A stretch of DNA of 64,000 bases from positions 5,394,001-5,458,000 of the forward strand of contig OX442323.1 in the NCBI GenBank assembly GCA_949358305.1, given 5' to 3'. The position numbers and the translations under genes were made by a program. The DNA comes from Strigamia acuminata (lineage: Eukaryota > Arthropoda > Chilopoda > Geophilomorpha > Linotaeniidae). Under the pieces are notes generated by a model. It searched no databases. It was not told the origin of the DNA and saw nothing but the letters and a program-made list of their open reading frames with translations. Positions 31,671 to 45,400 of the stretch are shown piece by piece. Each line of letters starts with the position of its first letter. Position 1 is the stretch's first letter.

Positions 31671-34600
31671 TACATTTAAGGTAATGAGTCGCCTGACTTT
31701 TTATTTTGCTATCCCTTTGGATCAAAGTTCCGCTTGTTGACTATCCATCCACCTCTGCACAACTCCCACCGAGGTAACGATGCTCGATTATCCAATTAAC
31801 GCAGCCAGCGAAGAGGAAAAGTGTGTGATGCTGCTTTGTGTTTTCATTTCTCGAGCTCTCTCGATTCCTTGTGCTTTTTCTCCTTCCTCCACATTGCGCA
31901 TTCTCCGTCTAATGTCGGAATCGTGCATACCCGCGACTCGATGATCGAGCCAAAGGTTATTGAAGCAAGGGTAATTTCCCTCTCGCGCGTACACATCTCT
32001 TTGAAGCCCCCTTTCGTGTTTTTCTTTTGTCTGCAGCTCTGCACACAAATGAAATTTGATGAAATGCGTTTGTGAGTTTATACATAACTCATTTCCATCC
32101 CCGTCTTTGATACACAACCTCAAGTTAAATCCCATATTCATTATTTCCTGCTTTGTTTACGTTTTGATGCCAATACAAACTTGCCCTGTAGCGAGCTCCG
32201 ATAGAAATATATCGGAGGAAAAAGGAAAGAAGAAAAAATGATGAAATTTAACCGAAACTTTTCTTGAAAAACTTTTTTTTTTTTTTTTTTTTATTATAAA
32301 TTAAAGAGGACGGGTATTGAATTCCTGCGTGATTAGAAATATATTGCAAAGATATGTCGGTAGGAATTCGGGGGGGTTTTGTAAGAAATTGATTAAGAAA
32401 GATTGATAGCGCGCAAATTGATAATGGAACGTCTTATTGGATTGCGCGCAGCAGATTATAGTAATCTAATGGCATCTAAATGCGATCGAGGCTCGTTAAT
32501 GAAACAATGTGGGGACCGTGGGGGGACGTAGATGACTAATTAGGGTACAAGATGTTTTTCGCTTTAATTGGTTGCAGACGAGCGTTGTAGTTTTGTGCGT
32601 GAAACAATAGCTAGTTTGAGAAATGCACGTCGTTCATCATTGGCTTTTGACTTAATTGTGTTTTCGTCGTAACGAGTTTTCCGGGGGTCTCCGACGCGTT
32701 TTGGCGCTTCCCTTCCCCTTTTGGTCTTTATTTCTTTTTGCTTATATGGCGCATGACTCTTAATGCCTCCATTATTAACAGCAATGATGTAAGACGTGCG
32801 AACGCGACGACTTCTCACAGTCACAGAGCAGATGGTCTTAATAGCTGGCAACGAGCTAATTAAGAAGCGGCAAGGACGATTTGTTCTCTTTTCTCGAGTG
32901 TTATGTGTTGCATAGTGAGCAACTTAGTTTGACTTTTGCTCTTAAGTAGCGGTTAATGTAAAGGGGGATAAGGATGAGAAGGTTTAAATCAAAATTACGT
33001 GCAATAAGGCAAAATGTAATTGCATTTTTGCGACGTTTTAATTTTAATTTTAATTTTTTTTTGTTTTTTTTTGGAAGTTTGTGCAGATTTTTAATTCCGT
33101 AGTGAAATTGAGATTTTTTTGAAGTGTAACTTCTTTCGCTTGTAATGGAAGTAGGTTGACAACGTGTGTGATTACAGTAAGTATTGACATTTTTTGTGAT
33201 TATGTTTGTATCCGAATGCGATTACGTCGCAATTCTGTTTTTATACTGTCAATATGTTCCTGAAAAAACCGTGTAATGAAAGTTGAGGGGAATTGCTAGA
33301 CAACAAACGAGGGGAATTCCCTAAATATTTCATAGAAAATTACAGTTGATGGATATATTTTTTCTATTTTTTTCTATTTTGAATTTTTCTATAATTTAAT
33401 ATACAAGTATACTTATAGATGGTCAACGTGAAATTTCTAAATATTAATTTCCTACCCTCGCAAACACCTCGTGAATTATTTTTTTTCATAAATGGGAAGA
33501 CCTGGCGAGCAGATTCTTAACTTCCTACGCAGTAATTACCTGCAGAGGGTACCAGAGGGAGGATATGAAAATTTCTTGGCATAATTTGGTCGTTGGGAGT
33601 AAATTACGAGTTGCAACTCGACTAAATTGCATCTTTTTCAACGAAGACCCAACTAAACTTAGAACGAAGGAGGTAAAAAGGAATTTTTTTTCCTTCCACC
33701 ACCACCACCTCCTTTTTTTTCTTTACCTTCACTTCATTTGTGGCGCAGCAGGTATAGAAAGTCATTTCCCCAAAAACCAAGGGAGAGAAAAAAAACGCTG
33801 AGATTATTATTATTTTTTTTCTCTTTTTCCTTTCTTTATATTTGCTGCAGCATTAATGTTGCTTCATAACCAATAAATAATGGTTTGGTGAAATATTCCC
33901 TTTGTTCTATTTCGTATAGTGTGAGTAAATAGGTTTTTTTGGATTTCCTCCTGGGTATTTCCTCTGATTTCTGGACGTGGCAGTAACGCGGTGGGAGATT
34001 TTTCTGCTTCCTTCCTGATGAGAGGAATAGCAAAATCACCTGAGCCTGCGAGAGAGAAAAAAATTTGCCACCCATGCAGCCAGTTGAGGGATGAAAAGTG
34101 TAATCATTTCACGTTGGGTGGGCGCCCCCTGTAACCAATAAGAAGAAACTCTTAGATGGAAGTCGCTGGAGCTGGCGGATGACCATAAATGATAAAAATC
34201 TCATCTGTTTTGAAAGAATCCTCGAAAAAGAATAAAGGAACAAATGAAAGTCAAACAGGTCGTTTTATAAAATTATTATAAGGCATTTCCGTGTATTTCT
34301 TTCCGTAAATTAACCCTAGATAATTTAGGCCGTTGATACAAGTCCTTCGTGGCATTCACCTGCGGTATTCGAACAGATTTATTAGTAATTTGTTTGAAAT
34401 CACCCGGATCGCAGCACAATGCTTTTTTTTTTACAATATGGAGTGTCCACTAAATGACCAAAAAAGAAATGGACATTTCTAGATGAGTTTTGTGTCGTTA
34501 GTCATTTATTAGCGTTGTGTGTCGTCGTGTAGTTTTGTCTTTGCGGATATTAACTGTAGGATGTCGTTGAATGCAAGTGGGATCAGGCAGTTGATGATAT

Positions 34601-34737
34601 TGCCAAATATTGTGCGAGTGCACAAGTGGCTCGGGGTTGTTGACACAGCGAGGGGTCGATTATGAAAGGTTGGTAATTTTGCAGATATGATGGACACGCG
34701 CACGGAGGGCGGGATGGTTAAAATTCGATTAAATTAA
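31671..34737. other. Gene-free stretch
   Basis: I see no supported gene. Frames at 31788-32141, 32564-32851 and 33565-33801 are composed of simple or biased sequence. GGCGCCCCCTGT at 34121-34132 is another CTCF-like core. Confidence 0.4.
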
Positions 34738-34935
34738 ATGGAATATTTTAAGTTGGTGATGAAATGGCAGGTGGCATTGATCGTTTTGATGCTGAGTGGG
34801 ATTGAAAAGTTAAACACCGCGAATGGATTCGGGTCGAATTTACATGCAGAAGAAAAATTGGCTTTGGCGTACAATTACCCGCCCGTGGGAAGCTTTCCTG
34901 CAAAGCAGCGCCTCACTTGCTGCGAGAATTTCTGA
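34738..34935 (+). CDS. Small ORF with predicted signal peptide, unrecognised
   Basis: A 65-codon frame begins with ATG in a reasonable context (ATTAAATGG). Its N-terminus is a typical signal peptide: a short polar start, hydrophobic core VALIVLMLSGI, then a small polar region ending TANG, a plausible cleavage zone. The mature part reads LALAYNYPPVGSFPAKQ and ends near a CC pair and ENF. It could be a small secreted peptide, or the first coding exon of a gene whose other exons lie further right. No strong splice donor is visible. It loosely recalls the signal-peptide exon of Nmdar2 (both end in an ANG motif), which may be chance. Confidence 0.35.
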   Translation: MEYFKLVMKWQVALIVLMLSGIEKLNTANGFGSNLHAEEKLALAYNYPPVGSFPAKQRLTCCENF

Positions 34936-37900
34936 TTTATTTAAGTGTTTATATCTATTCATTAGATAGGCCGTGCGAATATCTAATTAACCTCGTTATG
35001 GTCGTGTCTGTTAACGTTTAATCAAAACGTTCTTAATGAATTTTCAAGATGGAAATTTCAAGTGTGTGAATTTTTTTTTTTAAGTTAAGTGTTAATTAGA
35101 CACTGTAGATTGAAAGGAAATGATAGAAAAAAGAGAAACGACTCTGATCTCATCACACGGATGACAAGTGGAGCGGACGAGAGAAATTTAATCATCACTA
35201 GTCTTCTTTGGACTTGATTAGGTCGTAAATTGTGAACCCACTTTTAAAGTTTACGGAAATGAAAAACGATTTCGGATCTTTTCGAGGTAAATTAAAGGAG
35301 ATTACAATATTTTTTTTATTTTTTATTTTTATAATTTTCTCACGATTGAATCGATTTTAAGCGGCAAAGTTGGACAAACAAAAATAAGAAATGGTTGGAG
35401 CGTGTTCTTGTAATTAAGTGAAGCAAACGGAAAACAAGTTTGGTCTTTGGCGTTTTCCCCCGGTGCAGAGTTAATGTATTGGAAATGTTGGTGTCCAAAG
35501 AGGAAGAGGTTCCTTCCCTGCGCGTTTGTTTGCTTTAGTTGGGTATCGGTTGAAATGTTTTCATTGAAAACAGACTTCAATATCTAGAGAGAGAGAGGGG
35601 AACCGCTGCAGCCTGCAGGATAAAGCTCGATAAGAGGATGAGGAAGAAGAAGAAGATGGGGAAACTGTAATGAGATGTGATCCTTTTACTATTCATATAC
35701 ATCAATAGGAAATTACCCAGGGCGATTTTGTGGACATGAATGAATTTATGCGATGGAATTGCACGTTTTTAGTGTGGACTGCACTAAATGTATTCTTGGT
35801 GCTCGGAGACAAGAATTAACGGTGCGGACATTGTAACTTGACAGAGTGTGATGAGGAGAAGCGAATTCTGCACATTTAAATAAATATTTGGGGAAAAAAT
35901 TTTTATTATTATTTTTTTTTTTAGAGTAATTGGTAAATTGATGGATGACAGGGATTGGAGGAGAAGATCGAATGACAGTTTACAGGGGGAGTCGAGTTAC
36001 TCTCTCTAATTAGAAGGGGAAACTGTAGATGTTGAAGGAAATATTATCTGGACGTTGATTTTTGTTCATCTTTGTTGTCCCTTTTTCTCTCGGACAACAA
36101 ACTTCGTTGTAATCCAAGTCATTAGTCGTGGCATGTTGTTCTTTTTGTAATGTTCTCAAAAGAAAGAGACGATGAACTGATGGTAACGTGGTAACAATGT
36201 AATACAAAAATTTTAATCTCGAAAACGGATATATAGTAATTAGTAATTAAACGCTAGATGACACTACAATCGATACATTCCACTTTTTTTTAAAATTTAC
36301 GTCTCAATTTGGCTCTTTTTAATGAAAATTACCCGCCTGAATGTTGGCTTCTTTCCATGTTGTTTTGTCTTATTTCTTTTGTGTTGGGGGTTGCTTTGTG
36401 GTAAATACGTCGCTACGATGTTGCCGCGTTTTCTTTTTTGAGGGAATAAAATCGATTTTTTTTATTTTTTTTATTTTTAAATTAAAAAAAAAAAATTTGT
36501 TTGTTTGTTTTGCTGAAGATGATTGGAAGTGAAAAGGTATACTTTAATTATTTTTGAGACGTTGTAAGGCCTTGACAATTTATTAGGTTTATTTATGAGC
36601 GATAAACATTGTGCAAAATTAATTTCATTTATGTGTCAAGTAATTTCCCCTAATTTAAAGTGGCCCATAATGGAAGGTCAATCGATAAATCTCGGTCCGT
36701 TTGCAATATGTTTTAGACTCGGGTTTATGGATGCTGTCATCTGGCGAGGAATTGAGCAAGTTAACACAATAGGGGAAGAAAGAAAGCCAACGTGCGCTGT
36801 TCTTTTCGCCAAAAACCTTATTGCGAATTCCTGACGCGACTCTCTCGGCAAAAACAAGAGTGCGCTCAGTATTTTATCGATGATGATACCGAGGCAAACT
36901 AAATCTAACATCATTTATTTACATTGCATTTAATTATGCTCGGATGCATGATGAGTTTTAATGGTAAACAACGTCGGCCAAAATGGATTCCACGATTAAT
37001 TAGTAATGAATTTTGTTTTTTTGGGTTTTTTTTGGGTTTTTGCAACGCGAAGAAGCGTTTCAAGGAAGTTGAACAGGAGATTCAATGTGTCCAGTGTGTC
37101 CATTCTTCTTCCTGTCCGAACAAACTTAATCTGCCCTTGGCCAGCACTAATTTCATTCGATGGTGGTCAGTCCTGCGAGGGCACTCGTCCTGCTCATCAA
37201 TAACTACTGTCGGCCACGATTGGAAGGAGAACCACGAGACCAATCCAAGTTGAATGACCAAATTGTTCTAATCACAAATAACGTAGTGGTTTAATCTTGT
37301 TTTCTTCATTTCGTGGCCCCTTGTATTTATTTTTCGAGGGGTTAATGGCCAGGTAGGGTCGTGGCGCATTTTTGCGTGTAATTAATTAATATTGTAATTA
37401 ATTCATGAGAGAAGATTTTAAAAATTTGAATTTTTAAAAATTTATGAAATTTAATGGGGAAAAAATGATAAAATTATTTAGCAAAGAAGGTCAGTTTGTG
37501 ATTTAATTTTGGAAATTTTTTTGAAGAGATTTTTGTTTTTGTTTTTGGGTTTTCTCGGTTAACGCGAAAGAAATGAAGTTTGCACGCGGCGATATCTGGT
37601 GACACGTGCGCGCAACACAAGTGCAAGGTAATTCTAGATTGGAAATCGGGGCAATTTCGTTTGGCAAAACAAATTTTGTGCAAAACGGGGAAGAAAACCT
37701 CGCGGCTTGACGATATAAATATATCTCCAGAAGGACTCGAAATTGAAGCCATAAAGTCAAGCTGCAAGTCAAATCCAAACTCAAATACGATATGAAAAGT
37801 CAGAATCCAAGCTGCGAGCCAATAAAACTAAAACATCACAACACCAAAGAAACTTAAAGAAATAAAGAAAATAAAAAAATATCCAAAATGAATGCCAAAT

Positions 37901-38880
37901 CCGAACTAAACCCGCCAATCTGAAAAATGCAATCTCAAAATCAAACCGCGAAAGAAAAAAAAAGTGCAGAGTTAAGCCAAAGTTAAGCTCGTCTACTTAC
38001 CTATGCATTTCCAAGAGAGTCCTCCTCATCCTCACATCCCCCGCTCGAGAGGGCGGTGAATGCCACGTGCAGACGATGCTACAACTCGTACATTAGCATA
38101 ATAATGGCCGCCTCGAAAAGAGCTCAACTCGATTCAGGTGATTAAAGGCGAAAGCGAAGCTGCATTCGTCCATACTCTACCTGATGATACTTGGCGTTAG
38201 AATTAGTGATCAAGCGCAGTGGGGGGGTCGTCCAGAACCCAATGACGCCATCTAGGCGAATTTAATGGGAGTTTGCATTGAAAAATTTGCATTTTCACGC
38301 GCTGGTTTATGGGCGATGTAAAAAGGGCGAGGAGATGGGATGACCCGAGAGGCAACTAGCAGGCGCCATTTTATCTGGGTTTCAGATGGGTGCAAAGGGA
38401 GAAGACAGGTGCTTAAGACACCAACAGTGTTTGTTCAGGGGAAAGTGTTTTTGCTGGTGACAACGGAGGAAGGAGAGGTTTTTCTTCTTTCTTTCTTTTT
38501 TTGTATTGGTGGAGTTTTTGTGATGGCACCATTAAGGTAGGGGTGGTGTGTTTGCTCTGTTCGTGAGTTTTGCGTACAAGTAAACAGTGGTGGAACCGTG
38601 GACGTGACATCGCGTGAATACTAATTTGGTGTTTGATGCGGTTTTATTATAGTTAATTTATTTGTTTTTGTATTTTTATGTTTTTTGGTTTTTTTTTTTT
38701 TTATATCAATGGACAAACAAATGGACGGGGAGTTAGTCTGCGCTTATCTCGAGTGTCCCGGCGGGTCCTTCGGGAGAAGGTTTGTGGCTGGGCTTGATAG
38801 AATGTGCTCGCGGACCCTTGGGAAATTTTTACTGTTCTAAGTTGTAATCAAAGTGGGTAAATTTAGAATTTTTATGTATA
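34936..38880. other. Gene-free stretch
   Basis: No gene is supported. Frames at 36595-36834, 36924-37253 and 37474-37784 lack domains and splice context. Several GT-rich and T-rich runs are present. Confidence 0.4.
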
Positions 38881-39286
38881 CGGGGTGTTCACAAAGTCTT
38901 TAGGCAATTTTAAATGTTTTTTTACACGCTAGGTGGTAACAAAATAATTCTTTTTGCAGATTAATACGTTATTATTGATGTTATGTTTTGGCGGTCAATT
39001 AAGAAATAAAATTTATACAAAAATGGCTGCTTTACAAAGTTTTCCATAAGAATCGGAGGTGTGGCCCGATTCCATGGTTCGTTCTCCAGATATTGTTACG
39101 CGTACAGACCGTTCCGATTATCCGTATCGCTCATATTCGATTAATTAGTTTTTAAATTTCGACAACTAATTAATCGAATATGAGCGATCCATCCAAGAAT
39201 ATCCAACTACACGTTTACAATCCGCAATCAAGAAACGCATCTATAACTGCCGCCATTAAGACGATCGAGACTTTGCGAACACCCTG
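38881..39286. mobile_element. Mariner-type MITE, 406 bp, TA-flanked
   Basis: It begins CGGGGTGTTCACAAAGTCTT and its right end, reverse-complemented, begins CAGGGTGTTCGCAAAGTCTC. TA lies on both sides (38879-38880 and 39287-39288). (C)AGGGTGTTC...AAAGTCT ends with TA duplication are typical of mariner-derived elements. No transposase is present. The right part contains a perfect 25-bp hairpin, listed separately. Confidence 0.75.
39126..39188. repeat. Perfect 25-bp inverted repeat (hairpin)
   Basis: The arm at 39126-39150 (starting ATCGCTCATATTCGATTAAT) is exactly complementary to 39164-39188, with a 13-base loop between them. It sits inside the mariner-type MITE. A transcript could fold into a stem of precursor-miRNA-like size. 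Confidence 0.9.
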
Positions 39287-39288
39287 TA

Positions 39289-42088
39289 TATATTTTTTTG
39301 TTTGTTCGGGTGTGGTTGATGCGTTTCGAGGGTTTTTCTTTTCTTCCACCAGGTGTGCGCGGATATCGAGTTTCCTTTGAAGTGAGGGGGCGGTTAAAGG
39401 GCCTGGGAAAGGACCGGTTGAATGACAGTTGAAACTGGTGTGTGAAAATTTCATCGGAGAAAAGTAGACGCGCATTGATTAAAATGAACTTTCGGGAAAC
39501 CATTGAAACCTTATGAAAATTGAGAGCTGGAAATTGAAAGGATTTCTTGCGGGCTTTGTTGCGCGCATACCTTTTTGATTAATTCATCTTTGAGAAAAGG
39601 AAAAAAAGAAAAAGTCGAGTTGTGATGAATACGGCGGCAGCTGAGTGCAGAAAGAACAAGTTAAAATAGTAATGTTGCGCGGAAACAACACCTGAATCAA
39701 CACAAACACGTGAGTGACAGTCGTGCGTGAGTCGGATCGACTTTTACCACGTGTGACGGTTCAAAGAAGAGTAACCGAAGCGTTTTGAGCACGCTGCCGC
39801 GGGATGTCGAAGGTGTTCTGGTCGAAATAAATACACGGTTGTAATCGCGTGGAAAATTGAACTTCTCGAGCACATTGCGAGACGAAAAGATCGATGCAAA
39901 CGATCCTAGAATCTCCTCCTCCTTTTTCTTCCCGTCTGTTTTTATCCTCGATGACTCGCAGGTGCCCCCACATTGATTTGCATCTGCGCGGGATGCTGCA
40001 GTTGCTATGACGACGCGCGACGTCTTAGATATTGTATAGTCGATGCGAAAAAATAAATAAATTGGAAATTGAATTTTTTTTTTTTTTTTGTGGATCGAGA
40101 TTTGATTACATAGAAGAATATATATGGAAATTATTATTATTTTTTTTTTATGGTGTATAGTAAAATTGTAAATTGGGGAAAGTTTTAAGACGCGGGGAAA
40201 AAAGCGGTGCAAATGGGTTTTGATAATGATACGGCGGAATAAAAGCGCTCTTAGGATGTGTGAAACTCGTGAAACTGCGCTTTGAGTTAATGGTGGTGGG
40301 CTTGATGATTACCGACTTATCCTCAACCCCAAAAGACTAATGGAAATATTTTCTGGGCTTCCTCTCCTCCCTTTTGCCTTCCTTTTCGTTTGCCGTGGAG
40401 TTTTGCAAGAGGCAGATACGAGTTCTGGTGTGGTCGCGACGCTCTTGTCTCGGCGCAAATGTTTCCTGGGCGGCCGATAAGAAGGCTGGCGCGCGGCCGT
40501 AACTCAAAATTAATTGGCCTTCACGTGGTTTGCTACTGGTGTGGCGGGTCACAATTAAAATTTGGTAAGGGGGCTTCGTTCTTAGTCCAGTCCAGACCAT
40601 TAGGCTGCCTTATTGCGCGACAAATGAGTGGGCGGGCACCGTGCAGTCTCGAAGTTTAAGTTAAAGATCTGCACACACGATGATGGAAAAGGGCAATTTT
40701 GTTGGGAAAAAAATTTTTTTTTTTGGGGGGGTGAATTTTTGAGAAAAAATGAGGGAAAAGTCGTTTGCGATGTGTCGTAGAGATGAAAACAGATGGCAGT
40801 TGGAGATGTCATTTTTCATGGCAGATTAAAAAGAGAAAAGGGATTGCGATATTAAAAAATCAGCATGCCGGTTTGTGTGACACTCGAAATGGCGAGCATC
40901 AATATGAAGCAATTTTTCTTTTGTATGCGTCCATGTTTGCTCGGGTCTTGTGTGCTTTTGGCTTTTGCTTTCCCTTTTCCTTTCTATCCTCCCCCCTCTC
41001 TCTCTCTTTCTCTGTATTCGTTGACTTTTGTGTGGTTTGTACACACATAATTAGAGTTAAGTGCCGTGTCTGATGGCCGCCAGGAACAGGAAAGAGATTA
41101 AGAAAGTTGAGTTTTACTTTTCTAATTACACAAATTGCACTATTTGCAATCTTTTTATTATTATTGTTATTTTTTTATTTATTTTTTTATTTTTTTTATT
41201 TTTGCTTTTTCGGATTAGGGTTAAATGAAGATATGTTTTTTGGGTTGTCGTGTGGCACGCAATAAGGATGAAGATGTCCAACTGTCATCGTAAGAAGATT
41301 AAAAGTGATCAATATTTTTGTGATTTTTTTTTTGGGGGACCGGAAGTGTGTGGATTTTGCATTTGGTGATGGGATTTATGTAATCGTTAGTGAATTAAGT
41401 GAATTTTCCCCGAGGATTTGGAGTTTTATTTGATCCAGATAAAAGTATATCTTTATCCCTCCATTTTAGTCCCTCTTCTATGGGTTCCACGAGTTTATCC
41501 GCCGCCAGAGATGCCCTCGAGAGAAAAGATTGCTTTTCTCATTTCATCTTCATTAATTTAGTTCTACATGTTATCAGCCTAAGTAGGGAAATCTTTTTTT
41601 TTTTTTTTTTTTTTTTTGTAGGTAATCCTTAATGTGATCTTTGTGATCTTTGTGATCCAGTCATAGAGGTTTTTTGAATTGGAATTCAGATTGGAAAGGG
41701 AAATCGTGTTTAATTAGGTAGTTTTAAATAAATTAAAATTTAAAAGTTTCGAATCATATATTCGTGCATTGCCGGAAAGCATCGAGCGAAGCTTTTAATG
41801 TAATTTATTTACTTAAGCGAGGTTTCCGTTTGATAATATTTTCCCGGATTGCTGAATAAATACCTGGCTCGAGTGTGCTTATGTAGTGAATTAATAAAAT
41901 CCATAATTAATGTGTCTGCTATTGATTTAGCAACTACAATTCGAATTTTTGGAAGGATGCACAGAATACTGTATACAGAAACTGGTCGGTTTAATTTTGT
42001 GATTACAGTAAATGCTTTAGTACTCTAGTAGAACGCGGGTGTTCTATTGATAGAATCTAGATTTTTTCTAGTGTTGTTAATCAATTTC
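39289..42088. other. Gene-free stretch
   Basis: No gene is supported. The longest frame (39697-40212 on -) is lysine/isoleucine-rich and follows A/T runs. Positions 42040-42080 share a GTGTTCTATTGA(T/C)AGAA(T/C)CTAGATTT string with 15228-15255. Confidence 0.4.
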
Positions 42089-42471
42089 AACATTGATTTT
42101 AGTCGTTTTGTTGAATTTAGACATTTATTTTAGTCGTTTTGTTGAATTTAGACATTTATTTTAGTCGTTTTGTTCAATTTAGACATTGATTTTAGTCGTT
42201 TTGTTCACTTTAGACATTTATTTTAGTCGTTTTGTTGAATTTAGACATTTATTTTAGTCGTTTTGTTCAATTTCAACATTGATTTTAGTCGTTTTGTTCA
42301 ATTTAGACATTGATTTTAGTCGTTTTGTTCAATTTAGACATTTATTTTAGTCGTTTTGAACAATTTAGACATTGATTTTAGTGGATTCCTTCAATTTAGA
42401 CATTTATTTTAGTCGATTCCTTCAATTTAGACATTTATTTTAGTCGATTCCTTCAATTTAGACATTTACAG
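42089..42471. repeat. 31-bp tandem repeat, about 12 copies
   Basis: The unit is TTTTAGTCGTTTTGTT plus AATTTAGACATTTA, with a 31-bp period (for example ACATTTATT at 42121 and 42152). Variation is clustered: GTTGAATT on the left, GTTCAATT in the middle and TCCTTCAATT on the right. This implies local expansion of variants. Confidence 0.9.
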
Positions 42472-45400
42472 TAAATAAAGCACATTTCCACTGACGATAA
42501 TTGCAAGATCAAAAGGCCTTTGGTGAAAACTAACACGTTGTTTTGTTTCTGTTTAATATTAGCGCCGTTAATGCCATTCTCCCCATTCAAAGCGCCAAGT
42601 TTTCTCTCACGTATTTCGTTGTTAATCAGGAAACGCAGAGAAACAGCGGTTTATTACGACGATAGTATCTAACTCGTGTTTTGACACCGTGTTCCATCTG
42701 TTTCATTTTACCGGGTGAGTCAAACCAAGGGGGATGCGAATGGAGATGGGTGCCATTCACTTAACGGTGAATCTTGACACGCTTCTTGTTTGTATTAATT
42801 TTATTGGATCTTGTCCAATTTTGTCACTCGCACGTGACAAAGGACTAAGCGCCAGAAGGATATTTGCATATCATTTTTGGATAAAATCCTCTTTACGCCC
42901 TAATTACAATTTTTTTACTCTCATATTTTTTTTAATGCGAAAATTCTCCCATGGTGTAAGCTGAGCCTATCAATTAGGGATAACTTTGTTTAATGATAGC
43001 AGTTGCAAGAGTTAAGTGTAGGGTTAAGAATATAAATGAAGTCGGGAAGAGGGGTCACGAGAGAGTTAAAGCATTGGTGTGGCGGTCGGCTTTGATTAGT
43101 ACGAGATCTAATGGCGAACAGAAATGGCGCTCCGACCAAAGTAGCGTGGGTCAGTTGTAATTAAGGCGAGTTGTCGGCCGCGACAGATGGGGTGACAATC
43201 AACGAGTCCAGGCCGAGATGCACTCGGTAATTAACCCAATTTCACCCGCTCGATCCTTTGGGCTTGTCACGGTGTTTGGTGGAAGGTTTTTGCGGGGTTT
43301 TGAGCGAAAAGTGTTGAAAAAATTGATGCGCGGATGATAAGAAATGAATTTCGGGCTCGGTCGATGACCGGGTTAATTGCCCTCGTTGATTTTTCGAGTT
43401 GAAACAAAGAAGGGGGAAATGAGAGAGATGGGGGATTGGGAACGTGTGATTTAGCGATTAGACGTGACGACTAATTTTTCACTTCTCCACTTGCTGGAGA
43501 ATAAAGTGAGTTTGGCCACAGCTGCAATGTTGGTTTTGCTCATTGGAAATCCATTAAGCCGTTCATGAATTATTGGATTTTTCCATGATTTTTCCGCTTT
43601 GCGAGGTGAAAAAGTGTGCAAATTTGCATGTTTCGTGCCGAATGGGCTGGTTTTTCTGCCTTTTTTAATAATGGTGAAAGCAAATTTTTATCTTATCTGT
43701 GTCGAATTTGAATTTGCGCGTGGCTGAGTCCACAGATGGTCACTCATCTTTTGTCGTGCATTGTCTTGTGACTATACGAGCGTGACTTGAGTCGAGGGGA
43801 TCTCTAGCATCTTTCGTTTTACCCCGCCATAGAGTGGATTATGCTTAAACGATGCCTTTGATCTGGCTCCTGGCGAGCCACCAGGGGACGGTGAGCGACG
43901 CCACTCGACGGATCGTGATGATGATGACCACGGATGATGATAATGAGCTCTGATAAGTGCCCCAATGCCGATAAATTAGGTTTCCTCACCCTCTGCTATT
44001 GTCACACATCCGAGCTAAAAAATTAAACAAAAATATAGATTTTTTTATTATTATATGTGTGTATCGTTGCGTGTTATATCAACAGACTCGAATGCGCACT
44101 TTGAGTTCAATTATAGTATTTTTTGATTAAAAGGACACGACCTATAATCAAGGGCGATTTTTAATTGAAATTGTACACAGTGAGTATACAGTGCGTATAC
44201 GGTAATCGAGGACGAATAAGAGCATTCACACACACACATATGCAACAATACGTGGCTAGGGGACGAGGTTTATTGGCGGTTTCAAAGGATTAAATAATTT
44301 TTTTTCTTTTTTTAGTATTTTTTTTTTTTTTTTTTTTTTTGCAATAAAATTGAGTGTGGAAATTTCGGTAGACGACGTGGGTTGTTGATCGTCGAAGACT
44401 GACCAGTGGTCTGTCGAGGGGTTTCCTTTACAACTCGCGCTCGGATTAATCTGGGGAAGGCTTTGTGGTTGCAAGATGAGCGCTGCGCCCTCTGCTCGCC
44501 ACGTCTTTGTGCTCCACGAACCAAAGATGCGGTCGTATCATTCGCACAATTCTATCCCGAGATCAATCCTCACATTTCCTTCCGTAATCACAGTCCGCGT
44601 GACCCTCACACTTTGAAGTTTCCCCCCAATTTTCTCCTCACTCGATACACCCTAATAAAAAAATAAAAAATATATATTATTATTTTTTTTCTTCTATTTG
44701 CTAATCCGGGGCTTGAATGGGATCCCCGAATTGAATTTTGATCATGAATTTTTATAATTAGAGAGCAGAGTGGCCGAGGGTTGGTGGGGAAGGGGATTTG
44801 GTTGACAATAGAAGATGGCTTCCTCTAATTACGAATTAAGACTCCCACCACCACCCACGGTCGGATTGCGCATGCGTTCATTGTGGGGTACTTCTTGGGA
44901 CGAAGGGGGAGGCGCGAGTTACAGGGCGGGGACTGCCAAAGGCAGCGCCACCAGATGGCCACTGATTTATAGCGCTTCGTGGACTAAGATAGGGCCAGAG
45001 TGATGAAACATTAGATGGGGTTTGTGCAAAATAATGTGTAAAAGTGACAAAAGTCGCTTTTTCAGGCGTTTGGTGTTGAAAATGAATTTTTGTTTTTATT
45101 TTTATTTTTTTGTGGGGTTTTGGGGGGATTAACTAGTAGTGGATTAATAAGCTATTTTGGAAAAGCTATTATGCAGAAGCCACTTTGAATTTCTCCCCCG
45201 GGTCGGTGATTATCTGTATGGGAAAAAGCGGAATAAGTGGGTTGTGCCGAGAGAAGTCCGGTGATGCCCATCCTAAACTGCAGGAGGGGTCGTGGGGAGG
45301 GGGAGAAGACTTTTGTCGTCTTGTCATAACTCATTTGTTGGCATGGCTGCACTTATTTCTTTGTCCACTCGTCGCGCAGGGAAACGAGACACGACTGTTT

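Noticed and set aside
39697-40212. 171-codon frame on the minus strand
   Set aside because: The N-terminal half is lysine/isoleucine runs translated from A/T homopolymers, and the rest has no domain, no splice context and no conserved-looking pattern.
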